Counted from the stretch's first letter, positions 8,536 to 18,909 are shown. The stretch: DNA of 43,977 nt from an uncultured Chthoniobacter sp. (GCA_903874975.1 CAIQUL010000332.1:1-43977); one strand, 5' to 3'. Notes: generated by a model from the letters alone, not told the origin. Made by a program: numbers and translations.

Positions 8536-9948
8536 TCAAGCGATGAGGCTCTTCCACACGTTCCCATGCACGTCGGTCAGCCGCAGGTCGCGGCCGCTCC
8601 AGCGGTAGGTGAGGCGTTCGTGGTCGATGCCGAGTTGGTGCAGGACGGTGGCCCAGAGATCGTACACGGTGCTGACATTGGTGACGGCGCGGTAACCGAG
8701 TTCGTCGGTGGCTCCGTAGGCGACGCCGCCTTTGATGCCTCCGCCAGCGAGCCAGAGGCTGAAACCGAAAGGGTCGTGGTCGCGACCGTTGCCGCCTTGC
8801 GAGAACGGTGTGCGTCCGAATTCCCCGGTGAAAACGATCAGGGTATCCTCCAGCATCCCGCGGTCCTTGAGGTCGCCGATGAGCGCGGCGATGGGGCCGT
8901 CGATCTGTTCGCCCATGGCTCCGTGGCCTTTTTTCAAATCGCCGTGCTGGTCCCACGGGTTGGCGGCACCGCCAGCGCCGATGTTCACGGTGCAGCATGA
9001 GAGTTCGACAAAGCGCACGCCGCGCTCGACGAGCCGGCGGGCCATCAGGCACTGGCGGGCATATTCAGCGTGGACCGCGTTCGAGCTGTCCACGCCATAA
9101 CGCTTCTTGGTGGCGTCGGATTCGGACGAAATGTCGGTCAGCTCCGGCACCGCTGCCTGCATGCGGAACGCGGTCTCCGCATTCGCGACCGAAGCCATCA
9201 CCGCGTCCCTGGCGGCCACGCGATCGGCAAAGCCTCGGTCGAGTTTCCCGATGAGGTCCAAGGAGCGGCGCTGCTCGACCTCGATCATGGCTGGCGTAAT
9301 GTCGGGCACGGCCTGGTTGTCCGAGATGTTAAAGATCGAGCCCTGATGGATCGCGGGGAGGAAGGCATTGCCGAAAAGACTCACGCCGCCGTGCGGGATG
9401 GCGGCCTGCTTTGACCGGAGCACGATGTAACCGGGAAGGTTCGGGTTTTCCGTGCCGCACCCATAGCTCACCCATGCTCCGGCGCTCGGGTAGCCGAGAA
9501 AGGGAAAGCCGGTGTGCATGAAAAAGTTGCCCTGCGCGTGCTCGCTGAACTTCGCGGTCATCGAGCGGACGATCGCGAGGTCGTCGGCGCGCTCCGCGAT
9601 CTTCGGCAGCATGTTAGTCATCTCGAGGCCCGACTTCCCGTATTTCCCGATCTCCCACGGCGAGGCCATAATGTTGCCGTTGTTGTCAAATTGCGTGCGT
9701 TCCACTGGGACGGGCATGGGTTGGCCGTGGCGCTGCTTGAGCAGCGGCTTGGGATCGAAGGTATCCACATGCGAGATGCCGCCGGACATGTAGAGAAAGA
9801 TCACCGACTTCGCGCGCGGCTTGTGATGCAGCCGCGGCAGGGGCGAGGCAGTGCCGGCGGCGTTGACCAGGCTGGAGAGGGCAAAGGCGCTGACTCCGCG
9901 GGAGGTCAGCTTGAGAAATTCGCGGCGGCTGTGCTGGCTAATGGACAT
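8536..9948 (-). CDS. DUF1501 protein, Tat-exported, duplicate copy B
   Basis: The 470 residues are collinear, without visible gaps, with the downstream copy A. The Tat signal is SRREFLKLT at 7-15, and the same conserved blocks are present ([59 protein letters not shown] at the C-terminus). The start overlaps the stop of the upstream PSD1 gene by 11 bp, so it is the translationally coupled partner and copy A is the added duplicate. Differences are scattered substitutions (for example near the signal cleavage region and in the segment after [10 protein letters not shown]). In PVC genomes DUF1501 and PSD1 genes occur as neighbouring pairs, and the products may form one complex (inference). Confidence 0.92.
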   Translation of the reverse strand: MSISQHSRREFLKLTSRGVSAFALSSLVNAAGTASPLPRLHHKPRAKSVIFLYMSGGISHVDTFDPKPLLKQRHGQPMPVPVERTQFDNNGNIMASPWEIGKYGKSGLEMTNMLPKIAERADDLAIVRSMTAKFSEHAQGNFFMHTGFPFLGYPSAGAWVSYGCGTENPNLPGYIVLRSKQAAIPHGGVSLFGNAFLPAIHQGSIFNISDNQAVPDITPAMIEVEQRRSLDLIGKLDRGFADRVAARDAVMASVANAETAFRMQAAVPELTDISSESDATKKRYGVDSSNAVHAEYARQCLMARRLVERGVRFVELSCCTVNIGAGGAANPWDQHGDLKKGHGAMGEQIDGPIAALIGDLKDRGMLEDTLIVFTGEFGRTPFSQGGNGRDHDPFGFSLWLAGGGIKGGVAYGATDELGYRAVTNVSTVYDLWATVLHQLGIDHERLTYRWSGRDLRLTDVHGNVWKSLIA

Positions 9949-12900
9949 AGATCAGTTCCTTCGAGTTGAGAATGGCGTGGGCGATGCGGAAGTAAGGATC
10001 ACCGGCATTCTTGCCCCCGGCTTCTGAGGGAGCGGATGCGCCGTTGATGAATTCGAGGCACGCGGCGGCCTCGGCCGGTGTCGGAGGCCGGGCGTAGGCT
10101 TGCTTGAAGATGGCATCGATCTTGGCTTCGGGCGTGGCGAACGCGCTGTTATCGCGCACGCGCTGCGCCCACTGCCGCGCCGCGTCACCGACGATCTTCC
10201 CGTTCATCAGCGTGAGCGCCTGGGCGGGGACGTTGGTGGAGTTGCGCACGCCGGTCGTCGAGGTCGGGATCGGGAGGTTGAAGGAGGTGAGGAAGCCATT
10301 GAGGCTGTTGCGTGGCATCGGAGTAAAGACGGCGCGCTTCGGCACTTCGTTGGCGGCGACAAAGCGGATGCCGTCGAGGATGGCTTCGGCATCCAGACGG
10401 CGCGGGGTGAAGTAAGCCAGCCGCAGGTTTTCCTGATCCTTGTCGCCATTGGCGGCGGGCGGTGCGCTGGCGGAGCGAAAGGCGCGACTCATCACGAGGC
10501 CGCGCACGAACTTCTTCATCGACCAGCCGCTGCCGCGGAAGTCGGCGGCGAGGTAATCGAGGAGCTGTGGGTGCGTGGGTTCGCTGCCGAGTCGGCCAAA
10601 GTTATCCGTCGAAGCTACAATCCCGCGCCCGAAGGTGTGATGCCACAGGCGGTTCACGAGCACCCGCGCGGTGAGTGGGTTGCGCTCGGCGAGAACGTCG
10701 TTCGCCAGTTCCATCCGCCCGCTTCCCGTCTTCGGATAAGGCTGGCCGCGGAAGACCTCCAGGAAGCCGCGCGGCACCGGTGCCTCCTCCTTCTTGTAAT
10801 CCCCGCGCACCAGCATCGGCTGATTCCACACCTCGCCCTCCATGACGCCCGGCGCGCGCGTCGGAATCCGGATCTCGCTTTCAAGCTTCCGATAAGTCTC
10901 CACGAGCGACTTCAGGTTCGCCGGCAATGCCGCGGCGTTATTGGCTAGGAAGCCCTGACTGGCAAACGCATCGAGAAGCTGGGCCTGGGGATCGGTCATG
11001 CCTCCCTTCTGCCAGGCGGAGATCGCACCGCGCAGTGCCTCGCGGTAGAAAACGAGGAGCGATGCGCGGTCGGTGATCTTGTCAGTCCCGGGCAAGGCCG
11101 CAATCGGCGCACCCAACTCCCGCATCCCTTCATTCCCCGCGTAGGCCTCCAGCAGACCGAACCACGAGCGTCCATCCCCCGTAGCCGTGGGGTTGTCGGC
11201 CGAGGTGTGGATATGGAAGAAGCCTTTCTCGCCGTTCCAATAGGCATACTTGCCCATGCCGACCCATCCTGGCGTGGGGTTCACCTTTGCCGATGGGTGG
11301 AGCAAGCCATTCTCCAGCGGATAGCTGCGGGCGCTAAAGCGCACGACGGCCTTTTCGCCGAATGCGCGGAGGGCCGCACTCTTGCCGGCGGCTTTGTGAA
11401 AGACCGAGCTGAGCACGCCGCTGTGTTTTTGCGAAATCAGGTGCGAGTAGATGCCCGCCGGGTAGATCCCGGTGAAAACCTTCCCACCCTCCGCCGCCAG
11501 CGCGAACGACCCCGCCGGGCTGACTTTCGCCCCGAGCCCGTTGCCACTGCGGGACCACCGGTCGAATGTCGCCTGGTCGCGCAAGTCCGCGTAGAACGTC
11601 GCGTTTTTCTTCGCCTGCTCGTTGTGCGCGCGGCCCGCCTCAAGCGCGGTCCGCAACGCGTCCAACTGCTTCTTGATGTCGGCGGGTTCGAGTTTCTGCA
11701 GCTTGGCCCACGCGCCCAGCGGATGCTTTTCGTCGATCTTTCCGAGGTCGGCTTTTTCCAGCAGACCCATCGCCGCATCCACCTCGCCGAGCCACTGCGC
11801 GGCGAATCCACTGCGGATCTCACCCTTGAGCTTCTCGATCTCGGCCCGGTGGAGGTTCTGCCGCTCGGGCGAGTCCACATTCACCGTCGCGGGACGGCTG
11901 CTCACCATGATGCCGTAGAACTTGTAGAAGTCCGCCTGGCTGATGGGATCGAACTTGTGGTTGTGGCAGCGGGCGCACGAGACCGTCATCCCGAGCATGG
12001 CTTTCGTGACCACGTCGATCTGGTTGTCGGTAAAAGTAATCTGCTCGTCGTAGGCATCCGTCACGCCGAAGCCATGCGGGACCATGCGCAGATGCGCGGG
12101 GCCGATGGCGGATTCATTGATGCCCAACTCCGCGTTGATCCGCGGCTTGGGCAAAAGGTCGCCCGCCAGATGTTCGCGGATGAGCTGGTCGCCGGGCACG
12201 TCGGCATTGAAGGCGCGGATGAGATATTCGCGGTATTGCTGCGCATGCGGAATGGCGGGGTCACTTTCGCTGCCGTGGGACTCGGCGTAGCGATACCAAT
12301 CCATCCAGTAACGCGCCCACCGCTCGCCATAACGAGGCGAAGCCAGCAGGCCATCCACCAGCGCGGTGTAAGCCGCCTCCGTGGGCTGCGCCACAAAAGC
12401 CGCCACCACCTCGGGCGTCGGCGGCAGGCCGGTGACGATGAGATGCAGCCGCCGCACCAGCGTGCCCGGATCGGCCACCGGCGCGGGCTGCAAGCCGTTC
12501 GCCTTCAGCCCCGCGAAGAGGAAACGATCAATCGCCCCGCCATTCCACGCCGCGTCCTCCGCGCGCGGCGGCTCCGTTTTCACCACCGGCTGAAACGCCC
12601 ACCACTGCGCGCGCCGGTCGCGCATCGCGCTCCAATCCATCTGCCCCGCCAGCTCTGCCTTTGTCGGTTTCGCCACCCGCGGATCGGGCGCACCCATGGC
12701 GATCCACTCCTCGAGATGCTTGATGCTGAGGTTGGAAAGTTTCGGCGCCTTCGAGGGCATCGGGTCATAGTCTCCCAAGTGCTTCACCGCAAGGATCAGC
12801 GGGCTCTTCGCGGGATCGCCGGGGATGACCACCTTTGCCAGCACCCCGCCGCGATAATCCAGCGCGAGGTCGCCCTTCATTTTGTCGATGCTGTTGTGGC

Positions 12901-13039
12901 ACGAGTAGCAGTGCTCCGCCAAAATCGGCCGCACCTTCGCCTCGAAAAACTCCCGCTGCGCCGGGGTGATCTCTTGCGCACCGACGAGGGCCAGTGAGGT
13001 GATGAACAGGAAGGTTGAGACGAAAAGTGTGCGCGTCAT
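9938..13039 (-). CDS. PSD1/DUF1549/DUF1553 planctomycete-type cytochrome c protein
   Basis: With the ATG at 13037-13039 the product is 1,033 residues and begins with a Sec signal ([18 protein letters not shown]). A farther ATG at 13085-13087 would only lengthen the leader. Domains in order: an N-terminal cytochrome c-like motif CYSCH at 44-48; DUF1549 beginning near [14 protein letters not shown] and containing a second CxxCH (CARCH) followed by [13 protein letters not shown]; a middle beta-rich insertion; and DUF1553 with [22 protein letters not shown] and the GFLTSFNLP region. The family is exported in PVC bacteria and may bind haem at CxxCH, but the reaction is unknown. The stop overlaps the DUF1501 start by 11 bp, the standard pairing. 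A conserved C-terminal motif [10 protein letters not shown] closes the protein, as is typical of the family. Confidence 0.9.
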   Translation of the reverse strand: MTRTLFVSTFLFITSLALVGAQEITPAQREFFEAKVRPILAEHCYSCHNSIDKMKGDLALDYRGGVLAKVVIPGDPAKSPLILAVKHLGDYDPMPSKAPKLSNLSIKHLEEWIAMGAPDPRVAKPTKAELAGQMDWSAMRDRRAQWWAFQPVVKTEPPRAEDAAWNGGAIDRFLFAGLKANGLQPAPVADPGTLVRRLHLIVTGLPPTPEVVAAFVAQPTEAAYTALVDGLLASPRYGERWARYWMDWYRYAESHGSESDPAIPHAQQYREYLIRAFNADVPGDQLIREHLAGDLLPKPRINAELGINESAIGPAHLRMVPHGFGVTDAYDEQITFTDNQIDVVTKAMLGMTVSCARCHNHKFDPISQADFYKFYGIMVSSRPATVNVDSPERQNLHRAEIEKLKGEIRSGFAAQWLGEVDAAMGLLEKADLGKIDEKHPLGAWAKLQKLEPADIKKQLDALRTALEAGRAHNEQAKKNATFYADLRDQATFDRWSRSGNGLGAKVSPAGSFALAAEGGKVFTGIYPAGIYSHLISQKHSGVLSSVFHKAAGKSAALRAFGEKAVVRFSARSYPLENGLLHPSAKVNPTPGWVGMGKYAYWNGEKGFFHIHTSADNPTATGDGRSWFGLLEAYAGNEGMRELGAPIAALPGTDKITDRASLLVFYREALRGAISAWQKGGMTDPQAQLLDAFASQGFLANNAAALPANLKSLVETYRKLESEIRIPTRAPGVMEGEVWNQPMLVRGDYKKEEAPVPRGFLEVFRGQPYPKTGSGRMELANDVLAERNPLTARVLVNRLWHHTFGRGIVASTDNFGRLGSEPTHPQLLDYLAADFRGSGWSMKKFVRGLVMSRAFRSASAPPAANGDKDQENLRLAYFTPRRLDAEAILDGIRFVAANEVPKRAVFTPMPRNSLNGFLTSFNLPIPTSTTGVRNSTNVPAQALTLMNGKIVGDAARQWAQRVRDNSAFATPEAKIDAIFKQAYARPPTPAEAAACLEFINGASAPSEAGGKNAGDPYFRIAHAILNSKELIYVH

Positions 13040-13159
13040 GGAAATGAAAGGGTCGGAGAATCTGCGGAGTGCGAGCATGCGACTCATGCTTCAGTTCGGG
13101 TGATCGAAAAGTGCGGAAAATCTTAGGAGGCTGTGGAAAAGCGATGCGCGCCGGTGTTC

Positions 13160-13215
13160 TTCATCTCCTTTCACTCTCCATGGAAGAAGATGGAGAAGAA
13201 GCAGAAGAGGATGGT
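13160..13215. repeat. Pyrimidine/purine imperfect inverted repeat, copy 2
   Basis: A CTTCATCTCC-type pyrimidine arm faces a GGAAGAAGATGG/GAGAAGAAG purine arm across a CCATGG centre, in the 212-bp gap between the P-loop ATPase stop and the PSD1 start. Pairing is looser than in copies 1 and 3. The composition and motif order are the same family. Confidence 0.35.
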
Positions 13216-13251
13216 GACTTGCCGAGGCGAGTTTCTCCGTCTTTTACCCTG

Positions 13252-13821
13252 CTAAGCTCCCGCCCAGCGGTCACGGAGTTCGCGGAGGCAGAGGCGAAGA
13301 TCGCCGTGGTGCCGGGTGTGGATGAGGGCGGCTTCACCAACGGGGAGGCGTCCGTCGGTGAGTTCGGTGGCGAGTTCGGCGAGGAGGGCGGGGCTGGTGG
13401 TGGTGTCGAGGAGGGTGGGGAGGCGGCCCGTGCGGTGGAGGGTGATGATGGCACCCGCGAGGCCGTTGATGGCGGTGCGGAGGGGGAGCCATTCGCGAGT
13501 CTGGAGGTGCTCGGCGCCGTCGAGGAAGAGGAGGTCGGGAGCGCGCATCTCGCGGACTTCGGCGAGGAGGGCGTCCTTGTCAGCGCGGCGGGTCTCGAGA
13601 GTGAGGCGAAAGGGGCGCGGGCGGAAACCCAGGGCGGCGAGTCGGGCGGCGAGTTCGTGAAGGAGGAGTCTCTTGCCAGAGCCGGGCGGGCCGACGATGG
13701 CGCAGCAGTATTCGGTGGCGGCGCAGCGGGCGAGGAGCGTCTGCCAGCTCTGGCCGGCAGGAAAACGATACTCCAAGCGGGCGAGTCGCGAGTGGTCGAA
13801 GGGATTGTCGGTGGAAGGCAT
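13252..13821 (-). CDS. Small P-loop (AAA-type) ATPase
   Basis: The 189-residue cytoplasmic protein has a Walker A motif GPPGSGKR (about 44-51) and a Walker B LLFLDGAEHL (about 98-107). A sensor-1-like IITLHRTGRLPTLLD segment comes next, with an arginine-rich C-terminus (DLRLCLRELRDRW). It lacks the C-terminal DNA-binding domain of DnaA, and no partner transposase gene is nearby, so it is neither DnaA nor an IstB-type helper by context. ATP binding is well supported; the client is unknown. It is transcribed away from the FG-GAP gene across a 142-bp divergent gap. Confidence 0.75.
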   Translation of the reverse strand: MPSTDNPFDHSRLARLEYRFPAGQSWQTLLARCAATEYCCAIVGPPGSGKRLLLHELAARLAALGFRPRPFRLTLETRRADKDALLAEVREMRAPDLLFLDGAEHLQTREWLPLRTAINGLAGAIITLHRTGRLPTLLDTTTSPALLAELATELTDGRLPVGEAALIHTRHHGDLRLCLRELRDRWAGA

Positions 13822-13963
13822 CGGTGAATTTGGCGCGATCTTTTCACAGCGGCGGCTTTTGGCAAAGCGGTTCGTGTGGCGGCTGTTGCGGGCCTGCCGG
13901 CATGCTTGCCATGCGGCGCGGCGCGTGCGAAAAACCGCGCGTCAATCCAACCCCAACCCGCCA

Positions 13964-15250
13964 ATGAAACCCGTCGCCGCACTGCTTCTGCTCATTCTTC
14001 TCACCGTCTCCGCCCCGGCTGAACCGTTGCCTGTGCCCACGGGCGAGTTCACGCGCCTCCAGCTCACGGACGAATTTTGGGCGGAGGGGATCGCCGCGGG
14101 AGACTTCAACCGCGATGGCAAACAGGACGTGGCCTACGGGCCGTATTGGTGGGCCGGACCGGAGTTCAAGACGAGGAAGGCGTTTTACCCCGATGCGCGG
14201 CGCTCGAAGAGCAAGAAGCCGGACGGGACGCCGGTGGAGTTCGCGGGGTTCAAGGGTGCGCTGGGCACCGAGAATGAATACTCGGACAATTTTGTGACCT
14301 ATGGCGCGGACTTCAATGGCGATGGGTGGGACGACATTCTGGTCATCGGCTTTCCGGGCAAGGAGACGTTCTGGTATGAAAATCCGCAGGGCGCGGAAGG
14401 TCCGTGGGCCAAACATCTGGCGTGGGATGTGGTGGATAACGAGTCGCCGATGCTGGCCGACCTGCTGGGCAACAAGCAGCCCGTGCTGGTGTGCAGCTCG
14501 CGCGGTTTCCTCGGCTACGCGCAGCCCGACCCGAAGAACCCGACGGCCAAGTGGACGTGGCAGGCCATTTCGCCCAAGGGGCCGTGGCAGAGATTCACGC
14601 ACGGAATCGGGGTGGGGGATGTGAATGGCGACGGCAAGCCCGACTTGCTCGAAGCAGGCGGCTGGTGGGAGCAGCCGAAGTCGCTGGAAGGCGGGCCGGT
14701 GTGGACTAAGCACGAGGCGCGGTTCGGCACCGGCGGCGCGCAGATGTCCGTCTTCGACGTGAACGGCGACGGGAAGAATGACATCATCACCAGCCTCGAG
14801 GCGCACGGCTACGGGATCGTTTGGTTTGAGCAGACGAATGAAGGCGGCGCGCAGGGCTGGACAAAGCACGTCATCGTCGGCCGCTCGCCCGACGAAAATC
14901 CGCAGGGCGTGAAATTTTCGCAACCGCACGCAATCTGGCTCCAGGACATGAATGGCGACGGTTTGCCCGACTTCATCACCGGCAAACGCTTTTGGGCGCA
15001 CGGCCCCGGCGGCGATCCGGAACCGATGGGCACGCCGGTGCTGTATTGGTTCGAGTTGAAACGCACGCCCGCCAAGACCGATGCCGCCGGCAAGGTGACC
15101 GAGCCGGCCAAAGCGGGCTTCACGGCGCATCTCATCGACGACAACTCCGGCATCGGCACCGACGTGAAAGCGGCCGATCTCAACGGCGACGGCAAGCCCG
15201 ATGTGCTCGTGGGCAACAAGCGCGGGGCGTTTATTTTCCTACGGAAGTAA
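13964..15250 (+). CDS. Secreted FG-GAP/VCBS repeat protein
   Basis: The 428-residue product starts at the ATG at 13964, which gives a clean Sec signal (MKPVAALLLLILLTVSAPA); upstream in-frame codons do not resemble a protein leader. Six calcium-binding DxDxDG-like loops mark FG-GAP/VCBS blades of a beta-propeller: DFNRDGKQD, DFNGDGWDD, DVNGDGKPD, DVNGDGKND, DMNGDGLPD and DLNGDGKPD. These fall at about residues 47, 115, 220, 265, 328 and 406. The family is exported and binds ligands or stabilises surface assemblies through Ca2+. Such single-propeller proteins are numerous in Verrucomicrobiota and Planctomycetes. No enzymatic domain is present. Confidence 0.88.
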   Translation: MKPVAALLLLILLTVSAPAEPLPVPTGEFTRLQLTDEFWAEGIAAGDFNRDGKQDVAYGPYWWAGPEFKTRKAFYPDARRSKSKKPDGTPVEFAGFKGALGTENEYSDNFVTYGADFNGDGWDDILVIGFPGKETFWYENPQGAEGPWAKHLAWDVVDNESPMLADLLGNKQPVLVCSSRGFLGYAQPDPKNPTAKWTWQAISPKGPWQRFTHGIGVGDVNGDGKPDLLEAGGWWEQPKSLEGGPVWTKHEARFGTGGAQMSVFDVNGDGKNDIITSLEAHGYGIVWFEQTNEGGAQGWTKHVIVGRSPDENPQGVKFSQPHAIWLQDMNGDGLPDFITGKRFWAHGPGGDPEPMGTPVLYWFELKRTPAKTDAAGKVTEPAKAGFTAHLIDDNSGIGTDVKAADLNGDGKPDVLVGNKRGAFIFLRK

Positions 15251-15366
15251 GGGGAACCGCCGGCGGACGGAGCCCGCGGTCCGAGGACGCGCATCAAGCA
15301 ACCGCCACGCACTCCCGAGCGGATTGGGGCTCCTAATATTCCATCGCGCCGGGGAGTCATCCGTGT

Positions 15367-16374
15367 ATGCTGCCGCGCACAACGATGGCCCGATACGAGA
15401 CTTACCAATCCAATGCTGCCGAGGCTCCGCTGATGCGGAAGTGGGTGGTGCGCGCGCTGATTGTTTCGCTGTTTTTGCACGCGGCGCTGTTTGTGACTTT
15501 CAATTTGAAGAAGCTCGAAAATTTCGGCGCGACGGATGCGCCGGTCTTGGCGCCGATGCCGATCAATATGAAGCGGCCGGTGATTCCGATGATGGACGAA
15601 ACCGAGGCGCGTCTGGAATTGCCAAAAAAGCCCGGGGTGGCGCAAATCGAACTGCCGTCGGACAAGCCGGAACTTCAGGAGGTTCGCATGGCCCCGCAGG
15701 TGACCGATTTGACGAAGACGCTCGGTGTCGAGAAGCCGTCGGCGATGAAGGGGGGGGACGCGCTGGCCAAGGCGGAGCAGGCCAGCCGCGGGCAGTTGGA
15801 TCGCGAGCTGAATGCGATCGGCGGTTCGCTGATCAAGGAATCGGTGCGTTCGCCACGGCAGCCGCTGCTCAAGGTGGCGGGCGGAAAGCCGGGGGAGGGC
15901 GGTGGCGGGCTGGGGGAGGTGGGCATCCCCGGGCTGAAGTCGATGAGCGATCTGCTGGGTGAAACGGGCGGGCTGAAGGCGGGCGTGCGCGGGGGAATTC
16001 CGGGGGGCGCGCTCTTTCAGCACGGCAGCGCGGAGCTGCGCGAGACGGCGGTGGCACAGTTGCAGAATCTGGGGGAGTTGATCAAGCTGAACCCGAACGC
16101 GACTTTCGTCATCGAGGGGCACACGGATTCGACGGGCACGCCGGAGGCCAATCAGGAACTGAGCGAAGAGCGGGCGAAGAGCGTGAAAAATTGGCTGGTG
16201 GAGAAAATGAGCATCCCGGCGGCCCGCATCGAGACGATCGGGATGGGCAGTTCGAAGATGATCGTTTCGCCGCGGGCGATGGATGCGAATGAGGAGGGTG
16301 CCTTCGATGCCGAGGTCGCGCGGCAGCAGCCGAACCGGCGCGTGGAGATCGTCATTACGACGAACCGGAAATAG
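15367..16374 (+). CDS. OmpA-family protein with TonB-like N-terminal anchor
   Basis: The 335-residue product has a short basic N-terminus and one transmembrane helix (about 30-48, RALIVSLFLHAALFVTF), which resembles the TonB anchor. A long Pro/Gly/Lys linker leads to a C-terminal OmpA-like peptidoglycan-binding domain (about 215-335). The domain carries FQHGSAELRE, VIEGHTDSTGTPEANQELSEERAKSVKNWL and a final RRVEIVI. The Asp in GHTD and the Arg in SEERA are the diaminopimelate-contacting residues of the family. I keep the ATG at 15367, preceded by GGGGAG about 10 bp upstream; an ATG at 15385 is the alternative. Its stop lies 40 bp before the glycosyltransferase start, so an operon is possible. 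Confidence 0.85.
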   Translation: MLPRTTMARYETYQSNAAEAPLMRKWVVRALIVSLFLHAALFVTFNLKKLENFGATDAPVLAPMPINMKRPVIPMMDETEARLELPKKPGVAQIELPSDKPELQEVRMAPQVTDLTKTLGVEKPSAMKGGDALAKAEQASRGQLDRELNAIGGSLIKESVRSPRQPLLKVAGGKPGEGGGGLGEVGIPGLKSMSDLLGETGGLKAGVRGGIPGGALFQHGSAELRETAVAQLQNLGELIKLNPNATFVIEGHTDSTGTPEANQELSEERAKSVKNWLVEKMSIPAARIETIGMGSSKMIVSPRAMDANEEGAFDAEVARQQPNRRVEIVITTNRK

Positions 16375-16414
16375 CGGTGGGCGGGTTGGGCAATGGCGGT
16401 CAGTGTTTCTCGCG

Positions 16415-17926
16415 ATGAGCCGCTCGACGATGGGTGAAGTGCGCTGGCTGGTGCTGTGGACGGTCGCACTTTTCGCGGCGACGCTGACGCTGAATACGCG
16501 GCACAACAAGTTCCCGTATTTCTATCATCCGGATGAGGCGGAAAAGGTGCGGCAGGTGATGACGGGCGAGTGGAATTTTCATCACCCGATGCTGCTGTTG
16601 ACGGCGACGAAGTCGGCGGTGGCGGTGCGCGGGGTGAAGCTGCCCGAGCAAGGTGTCGTCGAGGCCGGGCGCTGGGTGTCGGCGGGATGTGTGGCGGCGG
16701 CGGTGGTGGCGCTGGCGCTGCTGGCGTTCGTGTGGCGCGGGTGGCCGGCGAGTTTGGCGGCGGGCGGCGCGCTGCTGCTGCATCATCAGCTTTTCGAGCT
16801 GGCGCATTACATGAAGGAGGATTCGGTGCTGCTGGCCGGGGTGGCGTGGACTTTTTTGGCGGCGTTCCTTTTCTGGCGAAAGCCCGGACCGGCTCGCGCG
16901 GCGCTGCTCGGTGCGGCGGTGGCGGTGGCGATCTCGGGGAAGTATGTGGGCGCGGCGATGCTGGCGGTGGCGCTGCCGGTGCTTTGGCGGGTGCCCGGCG
17001 GGCGGGGAAGGTCGCTGGGATGGTTCGCGGCGATGCTGATCGTGGTGCTGGTGGTGGTGAACGCGCCGCTGCTGCTGGACTTCGGCGCGTTTCGGGAAAG
17101 CTTCGACCGGGAGATGGGGCTCGTGGTGCATGGGCATGGGGGCAAACGCGCGGTGCCGCATGCGCAGTATTGGAACATTTTCCGCGACAACTCGACGCCG
17201 GTGATGTGGGTGCTGCTCGTGGTGTTTCTCGCGGGGCGCTGGCGCGAAAGGCGGGCGCTCGCGCTGCCGGAGTGGCTGGTCGCGGCGTTTCCGGTGGTCT
17301 TCGCGCTGGCGCTCTCGCTTTCGCCGAAGTCGAATGACCGTTATTTCCTGCCGGCTACGGCGGTCTTCACGCTGCTGGCGGCGCTCGGCGTGGTGGATGC
17401 GGCGCGGCTGCTCGCGCGGTGGGTCCCGCTGCGGTGGGCGCTGGCCGCGGTGGCGGTGGCGTTGGTCGCGGGGCAATTGCGGAGCTGGCTGCGCTACGAA
17501 GTGGCGTTTCGGAGCGATGACAATGCGGCGCTGCTGGAGTGGGTGCGGCAGCTTCCGCCCGGAGCGGTGATTTCCAAGGATAGCCGCGTTCGGCTACCCG
17601 ATCCGCGGCGTCCCGAAGATGTGCGGCGCTTTGCTCCGCTGCCGCAGCGGATCATGGGCGGACGCTTCGCCGCGGATCACGGAACTGTCGCCGAGCAGCG
17701 GGCGAGGGGAGTGACGCATGTGGCGATTTCGCGGAGCGACTACGAACGGTTTTTCCTGCCCGGGCTGCGCCCCCGCGCTGGCGAGGAAGAGGACTTTGTC
17801 CGCCGCCGGGCGTTCTATGAGGAGTTGCGCAAAGTCGGTGAGGTCGTCTTCCACCGGGCGCGCGGCACGGTGCTCTACCTCCATCCCGGCCTAGAAGTGT
17901 ACCGGTTGCCCGTCGCCGCGGAGTGA
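16415..17926 (+). CDS. Membrane GT-C glycosyltransferase (PMT/ArnT-like)
   Basis: With the ATG at 16415 (another lies at 16430) the product is about 500 residues. It begins with a transmembrane helix (VRWLVLWTVALFAATLTL) followed by the acidic first-loop motif YHPDEAEKVRQVM, which corresponds to the catalytic Asp/Glu loop of GT-C enzymes. About ten further hydrophobic helices follow to residue ~370, then a ~130-residue soluble C-terminal domain. GT39/PMT-like enzymes transfer a sugar from a polyprenyl-phosphate donor to lipid or protein acceptors on the outer face of the inner membrane; donor and acceptor here are unknown. Codon use is extremely GC-rich but like that of its neighbours. The stop is one base from the converging stop of the LTxxQ-like gene. 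Confidence 0.8.
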   Translation: MSRSTMGEVRWLVLWTVALFAATLTLNTRHNKFPYFYHPDEAEKVRQVMTGEWNFHHPMLLLTATKSAVAVRGVKLPEQGVVEAGRWVSAGCVAAAVVALALLAFVWRGWPASLAAGGALLLHHQLFELAHYMKEDSVLLAGVAWTFLAAFLFWRKPGPARAALLGAAVAVAISGKYVGAAMLAVALPVLWRVPGGRGRSLGWFAAMLIVVLVVVNAPLLLDFGAFRESFDREMGLVVHGHGGKRAVPHAQYWNIFRDNSTPVMWVLLVVFLAGRWRERRALALPEWLVAAFPVVFALALSLSPKSNDRYFLPATAVFTLLAALGVVDAARLLARWVPLRWALAAVAVALVAGQLRSWLRYEVAFRSDDNAALLEWVRQLPPGAVISKDSRVRLPDPRRPEDVRRFAPLPQRIMGGRFAADHGTVAEQRARGVTHVAISRSDYERFFLPGLRPRAGEEEDFVRRRAFYEELRKVGEVVFHRARGTVLYLHPGLEVYRLPVAAE

Positions 17927-17927
17927 T

Positions 17928-18497
17928 TCAGGGCACCGGAGGCGCGGGGACGCCGGACGGTCTGCCCGGCACCGCGACCGGGGCAAACTCCGCCTTCAGC
18001 TTCGCGATGACTTCCTTCAGCAGCGGTCGCCTTTTCGCGTCCATTTCTCGGCGAATCTGCTCCTCGATCCGCTGCCGCTCCTCGCCGTAGCGTCGGGCGA
18101 AAAGTTCCCGTCGCTGGGCATCAAGTTCGAGTCCGGCTTCCTTGATCGCAGCATCAATGTCTTCGTCGATTTTCTTGCGGCGAAAAGCGTAGCGATCAGT
18201 GAGCGCCTTCTTTTCCTCCGGCGAAAGATTGCTCCAGCGGAGAAAGTTTTCCTGAAAGCGCTGGCGCTGCTCCGGGGTGAGTTCATCCAGTGCCTTGCGC
18301 ACGTTTTTGAACTTCTCCATTTCCTCGGGAGTGGCGTTCGGGCGATGGCGCTCGCCGCCCCCGAATCCACCCGGACGACGCATCGGAGGCGGAGCGGGCG
18401 GGGCCTGGGGGTCCGCGGGCGCTTGCGCTCCGGCGGGAGAAAATCCGCCGGCCAGCAGAAGGGTCGCGCTGACCAAAGATGTCAGTTTTCCAACCAT
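17928..18497 (-). CDS. Periplasmic LTxxQ/DUF3106-like protein
   Basis: The product is 189 residues from the ATG at 18495-18497. This start gives a Sec signal (TSLVSATLLLAGGFSPAGA) and overlaps the end of the upstream gene by 16 bp, indicating coupling. A Pro/Gly-rich stretch precedes a helical region with LTPEQRQRFQENFLRWSNLSPEEKKALTDRY (about 85-115). That is the DUF3106 or Spy/CpxP-like LTxxQ pattern, repeated twice. Charged helices and a Pro-rich tail follow. Periplasmic helical proteins of this sort act as chaperones or stress sensors in other bacteria; the role here is inferred only. Confidence 0.65.
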   Translation of the reverse strand: MVGKLTSLVSATLLLAGGFSPAGAQAPADPQAPPAPPPMRRPGGFGGGERHRPNATPEEMEKFKNVRKALDELTPEQRQRFQENFLRWSNLSPEEKKALTDRYAFRRKKIDEDIDAAIKEAGLELDAQRRELFARRYGEERQRIEEQIRREMDAKRRPLLKEVIAKLKAEFAPVAVPGRPSGVPAPPVP

Positions 18498-18829
18498 GCC
18501 AAGCTCTCCTCGGAGGCGATGAGTTCGTCGAGATTGCTGATAACCTGATAGTCGATGCTCTGCGAAAGCTGCTCCGCGAGTAGGGCGGTCGGATCTGGGA
18601 CCTCGGTCCGCTGAGGGCCGGGCGCGAGGGCGAGGGCGGCCACGGCCACGGCACACGTGCCGAGCGCTCCGAGCTGCCAGTGGCGCCGGAGCCACGCGAA
18701 GACGCCCGTGGTTTCCTGCCTTTCCTCGCGGATGGCGCGCTGCACGTTGCGCGAAAAGAATGGCGAGGCGGACGGAGTCCTGACCTTGCCAAGAAGGCGC
18801 CAGAGATCGTCGTGTTCTTCGGTATTCAT
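18482..18829 (-). CDS. Small single-pass membrane protein, anti-sigma-like by context
   Basis: I chose the ATG at 18827-18829 (MNTEEHDDLWRLLGKV), which gives 115 residues. A soluble N-terminal ~45 residues contains PSASPFFSRNVQRAIREE. One transmembrane helix follows (about 56-72, LGALGTCAVAVAALAL), then a short acidic extracytoplasmic tail with LDELIASEESLAWLEN. No zinc-binding HxxxCxxC anti-sigma motif is visible. The size, topology, and position between a sigma factor gene and a periplasmic LTxxQ-like gene are those of an anti-sigma regulator. In most known examples, however, the sigma factor is an ECF type and not RpoD. Coupled to the downstream gene by a 16-bp overlap. Confidence 0.6.
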   Translation of the reverse strand: MNTEEHDDLWRLLGKVRTPSASPFFSRNVQRAIREERQETTGVFAWLRRHWQLGALGTCAVAVAALALAPGPQRTEVPDPTALLAEQLSQSIDYQVISNLDELIASEESLAWLEN

Positions 18830-18909
18830 ACTGGGGGATTTAACGCAGGTTTCAGGCGAAAGTTGCAAATTTCATCGGCGACACTGTCCCCCGGCGACCG
18901 GCGAGTCGG

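Noticed and set aside
11207-12997. A 596-codon plus-strand frame opposite the first PSD1 gene
   Set aside because: Shadow of the coding strand in high-GC sequence.
13673-13963. N-terminal extension of the FG-GAP protein
   Set aside because: The upstream in-frame part overlaps the divergent ATPase gene and lacks protein-like character; the ATG at 13964 gives a clean signal peptide.
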